Below are positions 43,711 through 52,806 of a stretch of DNA of 64,000 nucleotides, in pieces. The DNA is taken from the NCBI GenBank assembly GCA_947489665.1, contig CANLEH010000002.1, forward strand, positions 310,001-374,000, read 5' to 3'. The notes beneath the pieces are model-generated. The model saw only the letters and a list, made by a program, of their open reading frames with translations, was not told where the DNA came from and did not search any database. The stretch is from an uncultured Roseicyclus sp. GTDB taxonomy: Bacteria; Pseudomonadota; Alphaproteobacteria; Rhodobacterales; Rhodobacteraceae. Position 1 is the stretch's first letter; every line of letters begins with the position of its first letter. A program made the position numbers and the translations under genes.

Positions 43711-45015
43711 TTAGCCCTGGGTTTGCGCGAAACGCTCCAGCAGGTCGTTGGCCTCGGCCTCGATGATCTCAAAGGCTTCGTCCACGGTGGCCTCACCGGT
43801 CAGGATGCGGCTGTATTCGCGGTTCATCACGTCCCGGATCTGGACGTAGAAGCCCATGCGGTAGCCGCGGGTGTAGTCACCGGCCGGCAGCGACAGCTGC
43901 TGGATGCCAACTTCGGCAGCCGGGAACGCCTCATAATGGCCCTGCTCACCGGCGGCGGCGTAAGCGGCCGTAGTGATCGGCACGTAGCCGGTTTCGGTAT
44001 GCCACATGACCTGTGCATCGACGCTGTCGAGATAGTCGAAGAACGCGGCGGTTGCCGCGTTTTCCTCAGCATCGAAGCCCGACATTGCGAAGAGAGCCGC
44101 GCCCCCGATGAAGGTCTGCGTGGGCTCGGTCGTTACACCTTCCCAGTAGGGCAGCATGGTGGCGGAGAAGTTGAAATCAACGCGGTCCGCGATGCCACCG
44201 AACGAGCCGGAAGAGCCGAGCCACATTGCGACTTCGCCTGCTTCAAACGGGTTCTGGTTGTCGCCCCAGCCAGTGCCGTACCAGTTGAACAGACCCGCTT
44301 CCTGCCAATCGGCCAGCGCCTGGAAGTGCGCGCGGATGGCCGGGTGGTTCACCATGATCTCGGTGTCCGTGCCGTCATAGCCGTTGTTATTGGAGGCAAA
44401 CTGAAGGTTGTGGCGCGAGAAGAAGTTCTCGGTGAAGATCCACGGCAGGTGCGATTGCGCAAGCGGCGCGATGCCAGATTCGAGCAATGCGGGGCCGGTC
44501 ACTTCGGCGAACTCTTCCCATGTGGTGGGTGGCTCAACCCCTGCGGCTTCGAGCGCGTCGGCATTGTAATAGAGGATCGGCGTGGACGAGTTGAACGGCA
44601 TACCGATCATCTGGCCATCGCTGTCGGCGTAGAAGTAGCGCACACCGGCGATGTAATCTTCGATGTCGAATTCAACGCCATTCTCGCTGAGCAGCTGCTG
44701 AACCGGAATTGTGGCCCCCTGCGCGCCGATCACGGTAGCAGCACCGGCGTCGAAGACCTGCACGATGTTGGGCTGTTCGCCCGCGCGGAACGCGGCAATC
44801 GCGGCGGTCAGGGTTTCTTCATATGTGCCCTTGAAAACAGGCGTCAGGACGTAGTCCGATTGGCTGGCGTTGAAGTCGGCAACCAGCTGGTTGACGGTTT
44901 CGCCAAGTTGGCCGCCCATGGCGTGCCAGAATTCGATCTCGGTCTGCGCCTGCGCGGCACCACCGACCATGAGGCCAGCCGCAAGGCCAAGCGATAGTGT
45001 GGTCTTAAGGGTCAT
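43711..45015 (-). CDS. ugpB: Glycerol-3-phosphate ABC substrate-binding protein
   Basis: 434 residues. A Sec leader (MTLKTTLSLGLAAGLMVGGAAQA) is followed by the UgpB hallmark EIEFWHAMGGQLGETVNQLV (~35), NIVQVFDAGAATVI, MPFNSSTPILYYNADAL (~165) and WLGSSGSFGGI (~270). It captures glycerol-3-phosphate in the periplasm. The ATG at 45015 follows GGGAGAAAC; an in-frame ATG eight codons upstream is less likely. It heads ugpBAEC, and Pho-box-like repeats lie ~224-270 bases upstream. Confidence 0.95.
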   Translation of the reverse strand: MTLKTTLSLGLAAGLMVGGAAQAQTEIEFWHAMGGQLGETVNQLVADFNASQSDYVLTPVFKGTYEETLTAAIAAFRAGEQPNIVQVFDAGAATVIGAQGATIPVQQLLSENGVEFDIEDYIAGVRYFYADSDGQMIGMPFNSSTPILYYNADALEAAGVEPPTTWEEFAEVTGPALLESGIAPLAQSHLPWIFTENFFSRHNLQFASNNNGYDGTDTEIMVNHPAIRAHFQALADWQEAGLFNWYGTGWGDNQNPFEAGEVAMWLGSSGSFGGIADRVDFNFSATMLPYWEGVTTEPTQTFIGGAALFAMSGFDAEENAATAAFFDYLDSVDAQVMWHTETGYVPITTAAYAAAGEQGHYEAFPAAEVGIQQLSLPAGDYTRGYRMGFYVQIRDVMNREYSRILTGEATVDEAFEIIEAEANDLLERFAQTQG

Positions 45016-45238
45016 TCGTTTCTCCCATCTCTTCCGCAACCGAAACTGGCTGCCGTTTTCGCGACCGCCTGCCGTTCATCGGACAGGTCCTGTCATTTTC
45101 GAATAGCGGGACGTGCGCTGGCACGATCCCCCCCAATCATCATGTCGCGTGGGCAGAGCCTACACAGCGCGTGCGCGAACGCAAACGAAATGAAACGCGC
45201 CTGCCCCGGCGACATCGAGGTCGGCATAGGGGGAGTCG

Positions 45239-45286
45239 GTGACAGGTCTGTGACGATTTTGGCAAAAACCGTTACAAAACCGTCAC
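45239..45286. promoter_or_regulatory. Candidate PhoB boxes upstream of ugpBAEC
   Basis: On the minus strand TCGTCACAGACCTGTCAC (45256-45239) holds two 7-base half-sites (TCGTCAC, CTGTCAC) at 11-base spacing, the Pho-box layout. On the plus strand CCGTTACAAAACCGTCAC (45269-45286) repeats the same layout. Both are imperfect against CTGTCAT-N4-CTGTCAC. Phosphate-starvation control of ugp is established in other bacteria. The distance to ugpB (224 bases) is long. Confidence 0.45.
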
Positions 45287-45296
45287 TTAAGCAGGC

Positions 45297-45665
45297 TCAG
45301 TCGGCGAGTGAGCGGATGATGCCCGTGGCTGTTGCTTCGTTCACGGCCATCAGTGTGTCGTAAAGAATGGCCAGACGGATCAGGGATTTGACGTCGACGT
45401 CATGGGGCATGGCGGAGAGCGGGTCGATGAAGAAAATCAGCGCGTCGAGGTTATCTTCGGCGATCATCGCGCCAAGCTGCGCGTCACCGCCCAAGGGGCC
45501 GGATTTCAGCGGCGTGACATCAAGGGCGGTTTCCTTTTGCAGGCGACCGCCGGTTGTGCCGGTGGCGTAAAGGCGGTGGGGGCCAAGCTCAGCCTCATGC
45601 GCCTTGGCCCAGGCGACGAGCGCATCTTTCTTTTGGTCATGGGCTACCAGGGCAATGGTCTTCAT
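45297..45665 (-). CDS. mgsA: Methylglyoxal synthase
   Basis: 122 residues. It converts dihydroxyacetone phosphate to methylglyoxal and phosphate. Family marks are [17 protein letters not shown] (~4), [13 protein letters not shown] (~32), [17 protein letters not shown] with the catalytic Asp (~54), [18 protein letters not shown] (~78) and the His in that block. GGDAQ replaces the common GGDQQ. Its ATG overlaps the stop of the LtnD-like dehydrogenase gene by four bases. Lying next to ugp, it could drain DHAP formed from imported glycerol-3-phosphate, though that is inference. Confidence 0.94.
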   Translation of the reverse strand: MKTIALVAHDQKKDALVAWAKAHEAELGPHRLYATGTTGGRLQKETALDVTPLKSGPLGGDAQLGAMIAEDNLDALIFFIDPLSAMPHDVDVKSLIRLAILYDTLMAVNEATATGIIRSLAD

Positions 45666-46567
45666 GTCTCTTCTCCCGGCAGGGTCAGGCCGGAGGCGCG
45701 GGCATAGACCTTGGCGACGGCGGCGTCATCCTCGCCCCCATGGCCCATGCCGGCGGCGGCAACGAATTGTTGAAGCGCGATGGCGGTAATCGGCGCGGGA
45801 AAGCGCGCGCCCTTGGCGATATCAAGGACGATGCCCAGATCCTTCGGCCAGATGTTCACGCTGCTGGTGGGAGTATAGTCGCCGTCCACAATATGCGGCC
45901 CGCGGTTTTCCAGCATGAAGGAGGTTCCGGCGCATTGCGGGATGACCTCCATGAACCGGGCGGGATCAATACCTTGGGTCATGCCGAAGGTCATCGCCTC
46001 GGCCATGGTGGCGATATGGACGCCCGCAAGGATCTGGTTGACCGCTTTCATGGCAGAGCCCGCGCCGACCGCGTCGCCCATGTGGTGCACGGTGGAGGCC
46101 GTGGCCTTCAGGATCGCATCGGCGGCGGTGAAGGCATCTGGCATGCCGGAGGCCATGATGGCCAGATCGCCAGCCGCTGCCCGCGCCATGCCGCCCGAGA
46201 TCGGTGCGTCGAGGTAGTGGAGGTCCAGCGCCTCACACCGGGTGGCCATATCGCGGGCGAAATCCGGCGCGACGGTGGCGCAGGACATGACAAGTGCGCC
46301 CTTGCGCAGGAACGGCGCGATGCCGTGTTCTCCAAACAGGACGCTCTCAGTTTGCGCGGCATTGAGGACGACGATCACTACGGCGTCGAGTTGGTCTGCC
46401 GCGGCGTCCGGCGTGCCGTCTGCCCCGCCTTCGGCCTGCAGCCGGGACACGGCGTCGGCGTTAAGGTCCGCGCCATGCACGATATGGCCCGCACGCAGGA
46501 GCGATTGCGCCATCCCGAACCCCATGGCGCCGAGGCCGAATAGACCGATTGTTTTCTGTTCACCCAT
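45662..46567 (-). CDS. 3-hydroxyisobutyrate-dehydrogenase family enzyme, L-threonate dehydrogenase (LtnD)-like
   Basis: 301 residues. The Rossmann motif [22 protein letters not shown] (~7) is followed by the beta-hydroxyacid signature [22 protein letters not shown] (~118-140) and the catalytic Lys in [23 protein letters not shown] (~170). Within the family, the [28 protein letters not shown] block resembles LtnD, which oxidises L-threonate. No OtnC/OtnK partners are nearby, so the substrate is uncertain. It is translationally coupled to mgsA. Confidence 0.82.
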   Translation of the reverse strand: MGEQKTIGLFGLGAMGFGMAQSLLRAGHIVHGADLNADAVSRLQAEGGADGTPDAAADQLDAVVIVVLNAAQTESVLFGEHGIAPFLRKGALVMSCATVAPDFARDMATRCEALDLHYLDAPISGGMARAAAGDLAIMASGMPDAFTAADAILKATASTVHHMGDAVGAGSAMKAVNQILAGVHIATMAEAMTFGMTQGIDPARFMEVIPQCAGTSFMLENRGPHIVDGDYTPTSSVNIWPKDLGIVLDIAKGARFPAPITAIALQQFVAAAGMGHGGEDDAAVAKVYARASGLTLPGEET

Positions 46568-46627
46568 GCCTGTTCCCCTTTCAACCGGTTGCTTCGTCTT
46601 ATCGGTGAAAGTGGGGCGGAGTGCGAG

Positions 46628-47155
46628 TCAGGCAGGGTCGCAGGTGAGGCGTGGGTCGTGCACGCTGCCGGGAAGCGTCCACATCGTGTCAGGCGTGTGG
46701 ACCTGGAAGGTCTGGCGGCGATCGAACTGGGCGAAATCGGTTTGTGTTGTGGGCAGCTCGAACGAGGCGACCTCTCCCCGTTCGGCATAGAAGGACAGCA
46801 ACATTGGGTCTTCATAGTCGGTCACACCGCCCAGATCGCCCGTCACATCAACAATGTCGAACGACATGTAATCGGCCCAGTGGGGCGCGCGGACGATGTG
46901 GATCACGCCAAGCCGGCCGCTCAGGCCAGTGCCGTCTGGGCCTGTGATTTGGACCGCGCCATCGGTCAGATAGGCCGTGGCCTCTGACCCCATGCGCATC
47001 TGGCGGGTGGGCGTGAAAGTCATCTCGGCTTGCAGGTTCGTGCCCTCCGCGTGGGTGCCGTGGATCGCTTCGGTCTGGATGGAGAGCGTCAGCGTGCAGG
47101 TCTGCGCCGTGGCGCTGGCCGGGATCAGGGCCAACAGGAGGGCAAGGCGGATCAT
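46628..47155 (-). CDS. Secreted protein of unknown function
   Basis: 175 residues. An evident Sec leader (MIRLALLLALIPASATAQ) is followed by a beta-rich mature part with one early and one late cysteine (TCTLTLS, LTCDP) that could form a disulfide. I recognise no family. Its start overlaps the stop of the CxxCH protein gene by four bases, so the two are made together and may work together in the periplasm. Confidence 0.7.
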   Translation of the reverse strand: MIRLALLLALIPASATAQTCTLTLSIQTEAIHGTHAEGTNLQAEMTFTPTRQMRMGSEATAYLTDGAVQITGPDGTGLSGRLGVIHIVRAPHWADYMSFDIVDVTGDLGGVTDYEDPMLLSFYAERGEVASFELPTTQTDFAQFDRRQTFQVHTPDTMWTLPGSVHDPRLTCDPA

Positions 47156-48420
47156 TCGGGGACCTCCCGCAGGACGAATGTGAAGTCTGAGAATGTGCCC
47201 GTGGATGTCGTGGCCTCCGCGTGGCAGCCTAGGCAGGTGCCATCACGATGGGTCTGGATATATGTCTCCATCGTGGTGTTCGACAGAAAGCGCGGAAGCT
47301 CCCCATGTTCGATATAGGGGCTGGCATTGGCGCCGCGCCATTGCGCGGAGATAAGCATGTAGTGCGCGAGCGGTGTGCCGGAGAGTTCGGCCTGCCAGCG
47401 TGCATTCGTGGCCTGTGTCGGCGCGAAGATGTCCCAGCAACGCACGACCTGGGATGGTGGCAGCGGGGTGCCGGTATCGTCGACGGCATGGGGCGGTGTG
47501 GCGGACCAGAGAGCCGGGGTTTGTGGGGGCGTGTTGGCCGGGGTGGCGAGTGCCGCATCGTAGAGCAGATGGTTGGGTGGGTTTTCAGGTGCAATGCAGC
47601 CTTGAGGGAACAGGTCGCTGCCGTAGATCGCGTTGATATCGCGGGCATCAGCGGCGGTGGGCGCGTTAGCCCGGTGTTCGAACGTGGCCCAGATCCATTC
47701 ATCCCCATTGCCGCTTTCGACCTTGGTAACGATGTGCATGCCGACAAGGCCAAGGGTGACCTCAAGGCAGAGCGGCGTGCCCGACAGGCTCCGTTCGGGC
47801 GGCACGATGATCAGACCCGTGGCTGTGATGTAATCGTCCGATGGAGCCTCCAACACCGTCCAGGACGATTTGAACAGAACGGAGGCGGGGTTTTCGGCGT
47901 CGCGTCCCATGGGGAAGGCCACGGGGCTGGTCTGGCCTTCTACGGTATGGAGGTGTTCGGCGTGAATGTGGTCTGCCACGACCGGGTTCAGGCGCGTCTC
48001 GTAGAGGATGTAGTTGCCGTGACGGTCCACCAGCGGATGACCGTCGGATTGGTCAAAATCGGTGATGATGACCTCGGCCCCAGCAGCTTGCGCGGCGCAT
48101 TGCGAAGGCTCACGGCCAAGGACAGCATCGCGGCGCGGGAAGGCGCGCCAGCCCTGTTGATCCGTCTCAGGCGCGATCTCTGGCCAGTTGAGGGCGACGA
48201 ACGCCTGCCAAGCGTGGCGGTCGAACGGCTCCTGAGCGGCGCCGGAAATCACCATATATTCAAAGAATTCGCTGAACTCGGGCACGTCCTGCGGGAATGA
48301 TGCGCACAATTGATCGTGGGGGGCGTCGACACAGAATTCGCCTGGCTCCTCCTGCGCCATGAGCGTTGGGATCGGAAGCAGAAACAGGGTCGAAAGCAGA
48401 AACCGGATACGCATATCCAT
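47152..48420 (-). CDS. Periplasmic protein with a single C-terminal haem c motif
   Basis: 422 residues. A Sec leader (residues ~6-22) is followed by a large mature domain with several Cys and Trp residues (AFVALNWPEI, GNYILYETRLNP, LFKSSWTVLEAP, WIWATFEH) and one CLGCH motif at ~396-400, 22 residues from the end. The pattern matches uncharacterised cytochrome-c-like proteins in which the haem motif closes the chain. A start two codons on (ATG 48414) is also possible. It is divergent from a GntR gene across a 57-base gap with a palindromic operator. Confidence 0.7.
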   Translation of the reverse strand: MDMRIRFLLSTLFLLPIPTLMAQEEPGEFCVDAPHDQLCASFPQDVPEFSEFFEYMVISGAAQEPFDRHAWQAFVALNWPEIAPETDQQGWRAFPRRDAVLGREPSQCAAQAAGAEVIITDFDQSDGHPLVDRHGNYILYETRLNPVVADHIHAEHLHTVEGQTSPVAFPMGRDAENPASVLFKSSWTVLEAPSDDYITATGLIIVPPERSLSGTPLCLEVTLGLVGMHIVTKVESGNGDEWIWATFEHRANAPTAADARDINAIYGSDLFPQGCIAPENPPNHLLYDAALATPANTPPQTPALWSATPPHAVDDTGTPLPPSQVVRCWDIFAPTQATNARWQAELSGTPLAHYMLISAQWRGANASPYIEHGELPRFLSNTTMETYIQTHRDGTCLGCHAEATTSTGTFSDFTFVLREVPE

Positions 48421-48440
48421 AATTGGATACAGTTTTAGAT

Positions 48441-48454
48441 ATTTGTCAACAAAT
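48441..48454. promoter_or_regulatory. Palindromic operator ATTTGT-CA-ACAAAT before gntR
   Basis: A perfect 6-2-6 inverted repeat midway between two divergent genes, ending 23 bases before the GntR start and 20 bases before the haem-protein start. Its TTGT...ACAA core is typical for FadR-type GntR regulators, so it probably serves the adjacent GntR protein and could control both directions. Confidence 0.6.
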
Positions 48455-48477
48455 CGACATCTGCTAGGCTACGCGCC

Positions 48478-49143
48478 ATGAAAGCCCCGATCCGAGAGTT
48501 GGCCGATCTGGCCCCCCTGCCCCTGCCGCGCGGACGGGTCGCTGACCTTGTTGAAGACCTGCGTGCCGAGATCGTGACGGGTGCCATCGCGCCAGGCACG
48601 ACGTTGGTACAGGAGGATTTGGCGAGCCGCTTTGGCGTCAGCCGGATGCCCGTACGCGAGGCGATCAAGCATTTGCAGATGCTTGGCTTTGTGACGATCG
48701 AAGACAATAAGCGCGCGCATGTCGCGTCGCTGAGCCGGGCGGATTTCGTGGAAATCTACGATATGCGCGAAGCGGCGGAGGCTTTGGCCATGCGCTCGGC
48801 CATTGCGCACCTGACAAATGCCCATATCGAGGAGGCGGCAGAGATCCAGGACCGGATCGAAGGCGTGGATCCAAAAGGTTTCGGCGCGCTGAACATGGCG
48901 TTTCACATGGGGCTTTATCGCCCGTCCGGCCGCACGCGGCTGCTGACCCATGTGGAGATGTTGTTCAACGCGGCGGATCGCTATGTCTCGATGGTGTCCG
49001 CGGGGCCGGAGTTGAAGGCCAAGGCAAATGCGGAGCACCGGGCCTTGCTGGAGCATTGCCTGGCCCGCGATACGGACGCGGCAGAGGCTTGCGTGCGCAC
49101 CCACATCGCCGATGCGCGGGACGCTTTGGTGCAGTTCTTCTGA
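48478..49143 (+). CDS. GntR-family regulator (FadR/FCD type)
   Basis: 221 residues. A winged helix spans ~20-85 (DLASRFGVSRMPVREAIKHLQMLGFV), and the FCD domain follows with MREAAEALAMRSAI, NMAFHMGLYRPSG and EHRALLEHCLARDTDAAEA. It is unrelated in detail to the GntR at 31.6 kb. The nearest target by position is its own promoter and the divergent haem-protein/secreted-protein pair, through the palindrome at 48441. Confidence 0.92.
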   Translation: MKAPIRELADLAPLPLPRGRVADLVEDLRAEIVTGAIAPGTTLVQEDLASRFGVSRMPVREAIKHLQMLGFVTIEDNKRAHVASLSRADFVEIYDMREAAEALAMRSAIAHLTNAHIEEAAEIQDRIEGVDPKGFGALNMAFHMGLYRPSGRTRLLTHVEMLFNAADRYVSMVSAGPELKAKANAEHRALLEHCLARDTDAAEACVRTHIADARDALVQFF

Positions 49144-49152
49144 GCGTGCTTT

Positions 49153-49470
49153 CTAGCTGAGAAGGGCCGCAAGCAGAGCGAGAACAACCAGAATATCCAC
49201 GAGGATAAAGACCCAAAGCACCCATTTTCGCACGTTGAGCGTGTTCCGGTTCAGGTACGCAATTGTCCCGCCCGCCCCTGCGATGAGAAGCGCGATGATC
49301 TGGGTGATAATGCCGCCGGTGCCCAACACCAACAGGCATCCCAGCACGAGGTAGACGATCCCGAACGGGACCAGCCGCCACGTATCGGGGCGCCTTCCAT
49401 CCATCATCCATTCCGTTGCGTGCCAGATCCCGGTGAAGACCAGAAGGCCGCCTGCCATGCCTGCGAACAT
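49153..49470 (-). CDS. Small membrane protein, unknown function
   Basis: 105 residues from the ATG at 49470, with three or four membrane helices (MAGGLLVFTGIWHATEWMM; FGIVYLVLGCLLVLGTGGIIT; QIIALLIAGAGGTIAYL; WVLWVFILVDILVVLALLAAL). It lies 11 bases after the dihaem cytochrome gene and is probably the last gene of the iorAB transcript. I recognise no named family. Confidence 0.75.
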   Translation of the reverse strand: MFAGMAGGLLVFTGIWHATEWMMDGRRPDTWRLVPFGIVYLVLGCLLVLGTGGIITQIIALLIAGAGGTIAYLNRNTLNVRKWVLWVFILVDILVVLALLAALLS

Positions 49471-49481
49471 CGCGTCTCTCC

Positions 49482-50090
49482 TCAGCTTTCCGGGCAGGGC
49501 ATGCCAGCGACGCCCCAGATCAGAATATCGTCCACATGTTCCTGCAGGCTGTAGGGCGCAGGTTCGCGGTTGCCGCCAGGGTTCCACGCCCAGTGCAGGA
49601 TCAGGTCGTGGTCGAGATGTTCGGCCAGGGCCATCGTATCGCGCCCCCCGTTCAACTCAGGATCGCGGAGCTGTTCACAAATCTCGATGGAGCTGCGCCC
49701 GAACCAATCGGCCTCGACCGGGGCAAGTTGCCAGAACATCGGCACGCGCGGCGCGGTGTGGGGCATGGCGTTGGCATTCTCCCAATCCTCGCTCATCGTC
49801 GTGTGGCAGGCTTGGCAGGGAATGTATTCCACGCCCATCCGGCTTTCGCCTGCCCGGATGTTCATGCCGTGGGGCCGCGCCTGCCCATAGGACGGGCCCG
49901 ACCACATCGGGTGATCACTTTCGCCGGTATGGCAATTGGAGCAGCGGGGGTGACTGGCGACCTCGTAAATGCGCGCCCAGGCCTCCAGCCCTTCGGCTTC
50001 AGACGCACTTTCGGGCGGGGTCAGGTCAACCTCGGCCAAGAGAGGGGAGGCGGCGATCACGATAGTGGCCGCAAGGAGACGATACTTCAT
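49482..50090 (-). CDS. Dihaem c-type cytochrome, partner of the IorAB-type oxidoreductase
   Basis: 202 residues from the ATG at 50090. A Sec leader (MKYRLLAATIVIAASPLLA) is followed by two haem c attachment motifs, CSNCH at ~50-54 and CQACH at ~92-96. The rest is rich in Trp and Met, including HPMWSGPSYGQARPHGMNI, which could give a Met ligand. It is encoded 11 bases after iorB and likely carries electrons from the molybdenum enzyme to the respiratory chain. Confidence 0.85.
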   Translation of the reverse strand: MKYRLLAATIVIAASPLLAEVDLTPPESASEAEGLEAWARIYEVASHPRCSNCHTGESDHPMWSGPSYGQARPHGMNIRAGESRMGVEYIPCQACHTTMSEDWENANAMPHTAPRVPMFWQLAPVEADWFGRSSIEICEQLRDPELNGGRDTMALAEHLDHDLILHWAWNPGGNREPAPYSLQEHVDDILIWGVAGMPCPES

Positions 50091-50101
50091 CAGATCTTTC
50101 C

Positions 50102-52345
50102 TCAGACGAAAGCGATGTGCTTGTTGAACGGCATCTCGCGGATCCGCTGACCGGTAGCGGCGAAGATGGCGTTGCCTAGGGCGGGTGCGGAGGGCGGGAT
50201 TGGAGGCTCCCCAAAGCCGCGGATTTTCGGGTTGTTCTCCAGCGCGCGGAATTCGATGGGCGGGCATTGCCAGATGCGCATGCCTTCATGGGCATGGTAA
50301 TTGGTCTGCTCGGCCATCCCGTCGGCATAGGTGATTTCGCAATTGATCGCATGGCCCAGGCCAAAGACCGTGCCTCCTTGAGCGAGGTTTTCTAGGTTCA
50401 CAGGGTCAAGCACGCGACCGACATCGGCGGCCACCCAGACATGATCCAGTTTGATGCCGCCGTCGGTGTTCGTGACCTCAACGACCGTCGCCACGGCCAC
50501 CCCGAAGGAGAAGCCGTAGGCCACGCCCCTGCCCCGGCCTTCGCCGATATTTGCGCCGTTCCAGCTGCACATGTCGCCCACGGCCTCCAACACGCCGACC
50601 GACACATCATGGCCCATCAGGCGAATACGTTCTTCCAACGGGTCCGCGCCTGCGGCGTGGATCGCTTCATCGAGCAGACTTTCAAAGATGAAGACGTTGG
50701 GGCCCGCCCCCACCGCACGCCACGACGACACGGGTGCAAGCGCTTCCGTCAGGTAAGAGCGCACGCGGAAGTTGGGTAAGTTGAACATGGGCGCGTCCCA
50801 TGCGCCTTCGTGCAACTGCGTGTCCGGCCCCGGCAGGCTGAGGCCCATCCGGCCCATCTGGCTGCGCATGACGGACTGCCCCGCGATCTGCACGTCGAGC
50901 GCATTGACCTGCCCGTCCAACACCTTCGCCACGCCGCGTCCCATGGTGATGTGGCGGGGGAAGTCATGGACGAAATCCTCTTCCCGGGAATAGGTCATCT
51001 GCACGGGTGTGCCGCGCATCTGGTGCGCGATTTCGGCGGCTTGGCGGATGAAGTCAAACTCCAGCCGATGGCCAAAGCTGCCTCCCATGAACTGATTGTG
51101 CAGGTGGACATTGTCCACCTCATGCCCGGTGATTTCGGCAACCACCTGTTCGACAAATTGCTGCACCTGATGTCCGGTCCAGATATCGACGCGGTCCTCG
51201 GTCACGAGGATCGTGGCATTGAGCGGCTCAAGCGGCGCGTGCGCGATATAGGGGGAGCGGTATTCGCCGGTGATTTCTTCGCCCGCGGCGGCCTCAACAT
51301 CGCCCTCAACGCGGGCCTCGGCATTGAGGTGTTCGTCGTCGAATATACCGGCCAGATGCTCCCAATGGGCGGCTTGATCGGCGGGGTATGGCGCCGCGCC
51401 CCAGTCAAACTCGATGGCATTTGCGGCCTGGATTGCGCGCCAGGTGTTGTTGGCCACAACGGCCACACCGCCGGTGATCTCAATGATCCGCTCCACACCC
51501 GGCATGGCTTCGGCGGCGGAGGCATCATAGCCGTTCATCGCCCCACCCTGACGCGGGTTCACCTTCACGGTGGCAAACCGCATGTCGTCGGTGCGGAAAT
51601 CGATCCCGTAGGGCAGCGTGCCGGTCGACTTCTGCACGATGTCGATGCGGTCCATCGGCTGGCCTAGCATCCGCCATTGTGACGGGTCACGCAGGGCCAC
51701 ATCGGTAACGGGGGCGAGCGTCGCTGCGCGGGCCGCCAAGGCGGTATAGGGCAGTTCGGTTCCATCAGGCAGGATGACCGCACCGCGTTCCGTGCGCAGG
51801 TCTGCCACCGGCACGCCGCTTTCCTCTGACGCCGCAAGTTTGAGCGTTTCGCGGGCGGTTGCGCCTGCCTCTCGCAATTTGGTGTAGACGTCCGGCATGG
51901 CGGACGAGCCGCCCGTGGCCATCATCGGAATGGCGAGCTTTGCCACACCACCGAGAAAGCCGCGCACCCGTTCCGCCGTGGGCGAATGGTCGTACATCGG
52001 AAAACCGGCCGCCGCCTCGGTGATGGCCGTGTTGAAATAGGCCTGGTCCGGCATGCCAAAGCTGACTTCGACCTGATCCAATTCGATGTCGAGCTCTTCC
52101 GCGATGAGCGCCGCCTGCGTGGAGAAGACCCCCTGCCCCTTGTCGGCATGCGGTGCGATCAGCGTCACACGCTCATTGTCGACGATGACCCAGGGGTTGA
52201 AGCTGGCCGAGCCTTCAGACAGGTCGTCGAGGTTCGGGTTGGGAAAGGGCTGACGTGCCGCGTAAACGCCGAAGGCCACGCCACCGGCAATGGCGGCAGA
52301 GCCGATAAGGAAGGTCCGGCGCGCGATTTTTCCGAGACTGGCCAT
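50102..52345 (-). CDS. iorB: Molybdopterin subunit of an IorB/aldehyde-oxidase-type dehydrogenase
   Basis: 747 residues. A twin-arginine leader (IARRTFLIGSAAIAGG) shows export in folded form. The mature chain is the IorB type of xanthine-oxidase-family Mo protein: GKGVFSTQAALIAEELD-like start (DKGQGVFSTQAALIAE), FMGGSFGHRLEFDFIRQA (~345), SWRAVGAGPNVFIFES (~465), VADVGRVLDPVNLENLAQGGTVFGL (~665) and the catalytic Glu in GFGEPPIPPSAPALGNAIF near the end. Isoquinoline 1-oxidoreductase hydroxylates N-heterocycles; the actual substrate may be another aldehyde or heterocycle. iorA lies two bases upstream. Confidence 0.88.
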   Translation of the reverse strand: MASLGKIARRTFLIGSAAIAGGVAFGVYAARQPFPNPNLDDLSEGSASFNPWVIVDNERVTLIAPHADKGQGVFSTQAALIAEELDIELDQVEVSFGMPDQAYFNTAITEAAAGFPMYDHSPTAERVRGFLGGVAKLAIPMMATGGSSAMPDVYTKLREAGATARETLKLAASEESGVPVADLRTERGAVILPDGTELPYTALAARAATLAPVTDVALRDPSQWRMLGQPMDRIDIVQKSTGTLPYGIDFRTDDMRFATVKVNPRQGGAMNGYDASAAEAMPGVERIIEITGGVAVVANNTWRAIQAANAIEFDWGAAPYPADQAAHWEHLAGIFDDEHLNAEARVEGDVEAAAGEEITGEYRSPYIAHAPLEPLNATILVTEDRVDIWTGHQVQQFVEQVVAEITGHEVDNVHLHNQFMGGSFGHRLEFDFIRQAAEIAHQMRGTPVQMTYSREEDFVHDFPRHITMGRGVAKVLDGQVNALDVQIAGQSVMRSQMGRMGLSLPGPDTQLHEGAWDAPMFNLPNFRVRSYLTEALAPVSSWRAVGAGPNVFIFESLLDEAIHAAGADPLEERIRLMGHDVSVGVLEAVGDMCSWNGANIGEGRGRGVAYGFSFGVAVATVVEVTNTDGGIKLDHVWVAADVGRVLDPVNLENLAQGGTVFGLGHAINCEITYADGMAEQTNYHAHEGMRIWQCPPIEFRALENNPKIRGFGEPPIPPSAPALGNAIFAATGQRIREMPFNKHIAFV

Positions 52346-52347
52346 GG

Positions 52348-52806
52348 TTACGCCCCCTGAAGCTTCGTTGCGGCGGCGTGAACCGCGGCGCGGATACGGG
52401 GATAGGTACCGCAGCGGCATAGATTGCCGCCCATCACGGCGTCGATATCCTCATCCGATGGCGTGGGATTGGCAGCAAGAAGATCGGCGGCCTGCATGAT
52501 CTGCCCGGACTGGCAATAGCCGCATTGGGCGACCTGCTGTTCAATCCAAGCCTCTTGCACAGCGTGAAGATTGTCCGGCGTGCCAAGCCCTTCGATCGTG
52601 GTGACGTCGCCCTGCAAATCCCCGATGGCCAATTGGCAGGAACGTACCGCAAACCCATCGACATGCACGGTACACGCGCCGCATTGCGCAATGCCGCAGC
52701 CATATTTGGGGCCTGTGATGTTCAATTCATCCCGCAAGACCCACAAAAGCGGCATGTCCGGCTCGACATCCACCTCATGCTCGGTTCCGTTCACGGTCAG
52801 TCGCAT
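52348..52806 (-). CDS. iorA: [2Fe-2S] subunit of the IorAB-type oxidoreductase
   Basis: 152 residues from the ATG at 52806, preceded by GGGAGGCAG. The plant-ferredoxin-type cluster is bound by [20 protein letters not shown] plus a following Cys (~40-60), and the second cluster by [10 protein letters not shown] and [12 protein letters not shown] (~98-140). It passes electrons from the molybdenum centre of IorB. It is the first gene of iorA-iorB-cytochrome-membrane protein and is divergent from an AraC regulator. Confidence 0.93.
   Translation of the reverse strand: MRLTVNGTEHEVDVEPDMPLLWVLRDELNITGPKYGCGIAQCGACTVHVDGFAVRSCQLAIGDLQGDVTTIEGLGTPDNLHAVQEAWIEQQVAQCGYCQSGQIMQAADLLAANPTPSDEDIDAVMGGNLCRCGTYPRIRAAVHAAATKLQGA

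Noticed and set aside
43525..44997. A 490-codon open frame on the plus strand
   Set aside because: Antisense to ugpB and ugpA; composition rich in Arg, Gly, Val and His with no motif.
45250..45286. Hairpin after mgsA as a terminator
   Set aside because: The 12-bp stem has a mismatch, a 13-base loop and no T-run; direct repeats with Pho-box spacing explain the sequence better.
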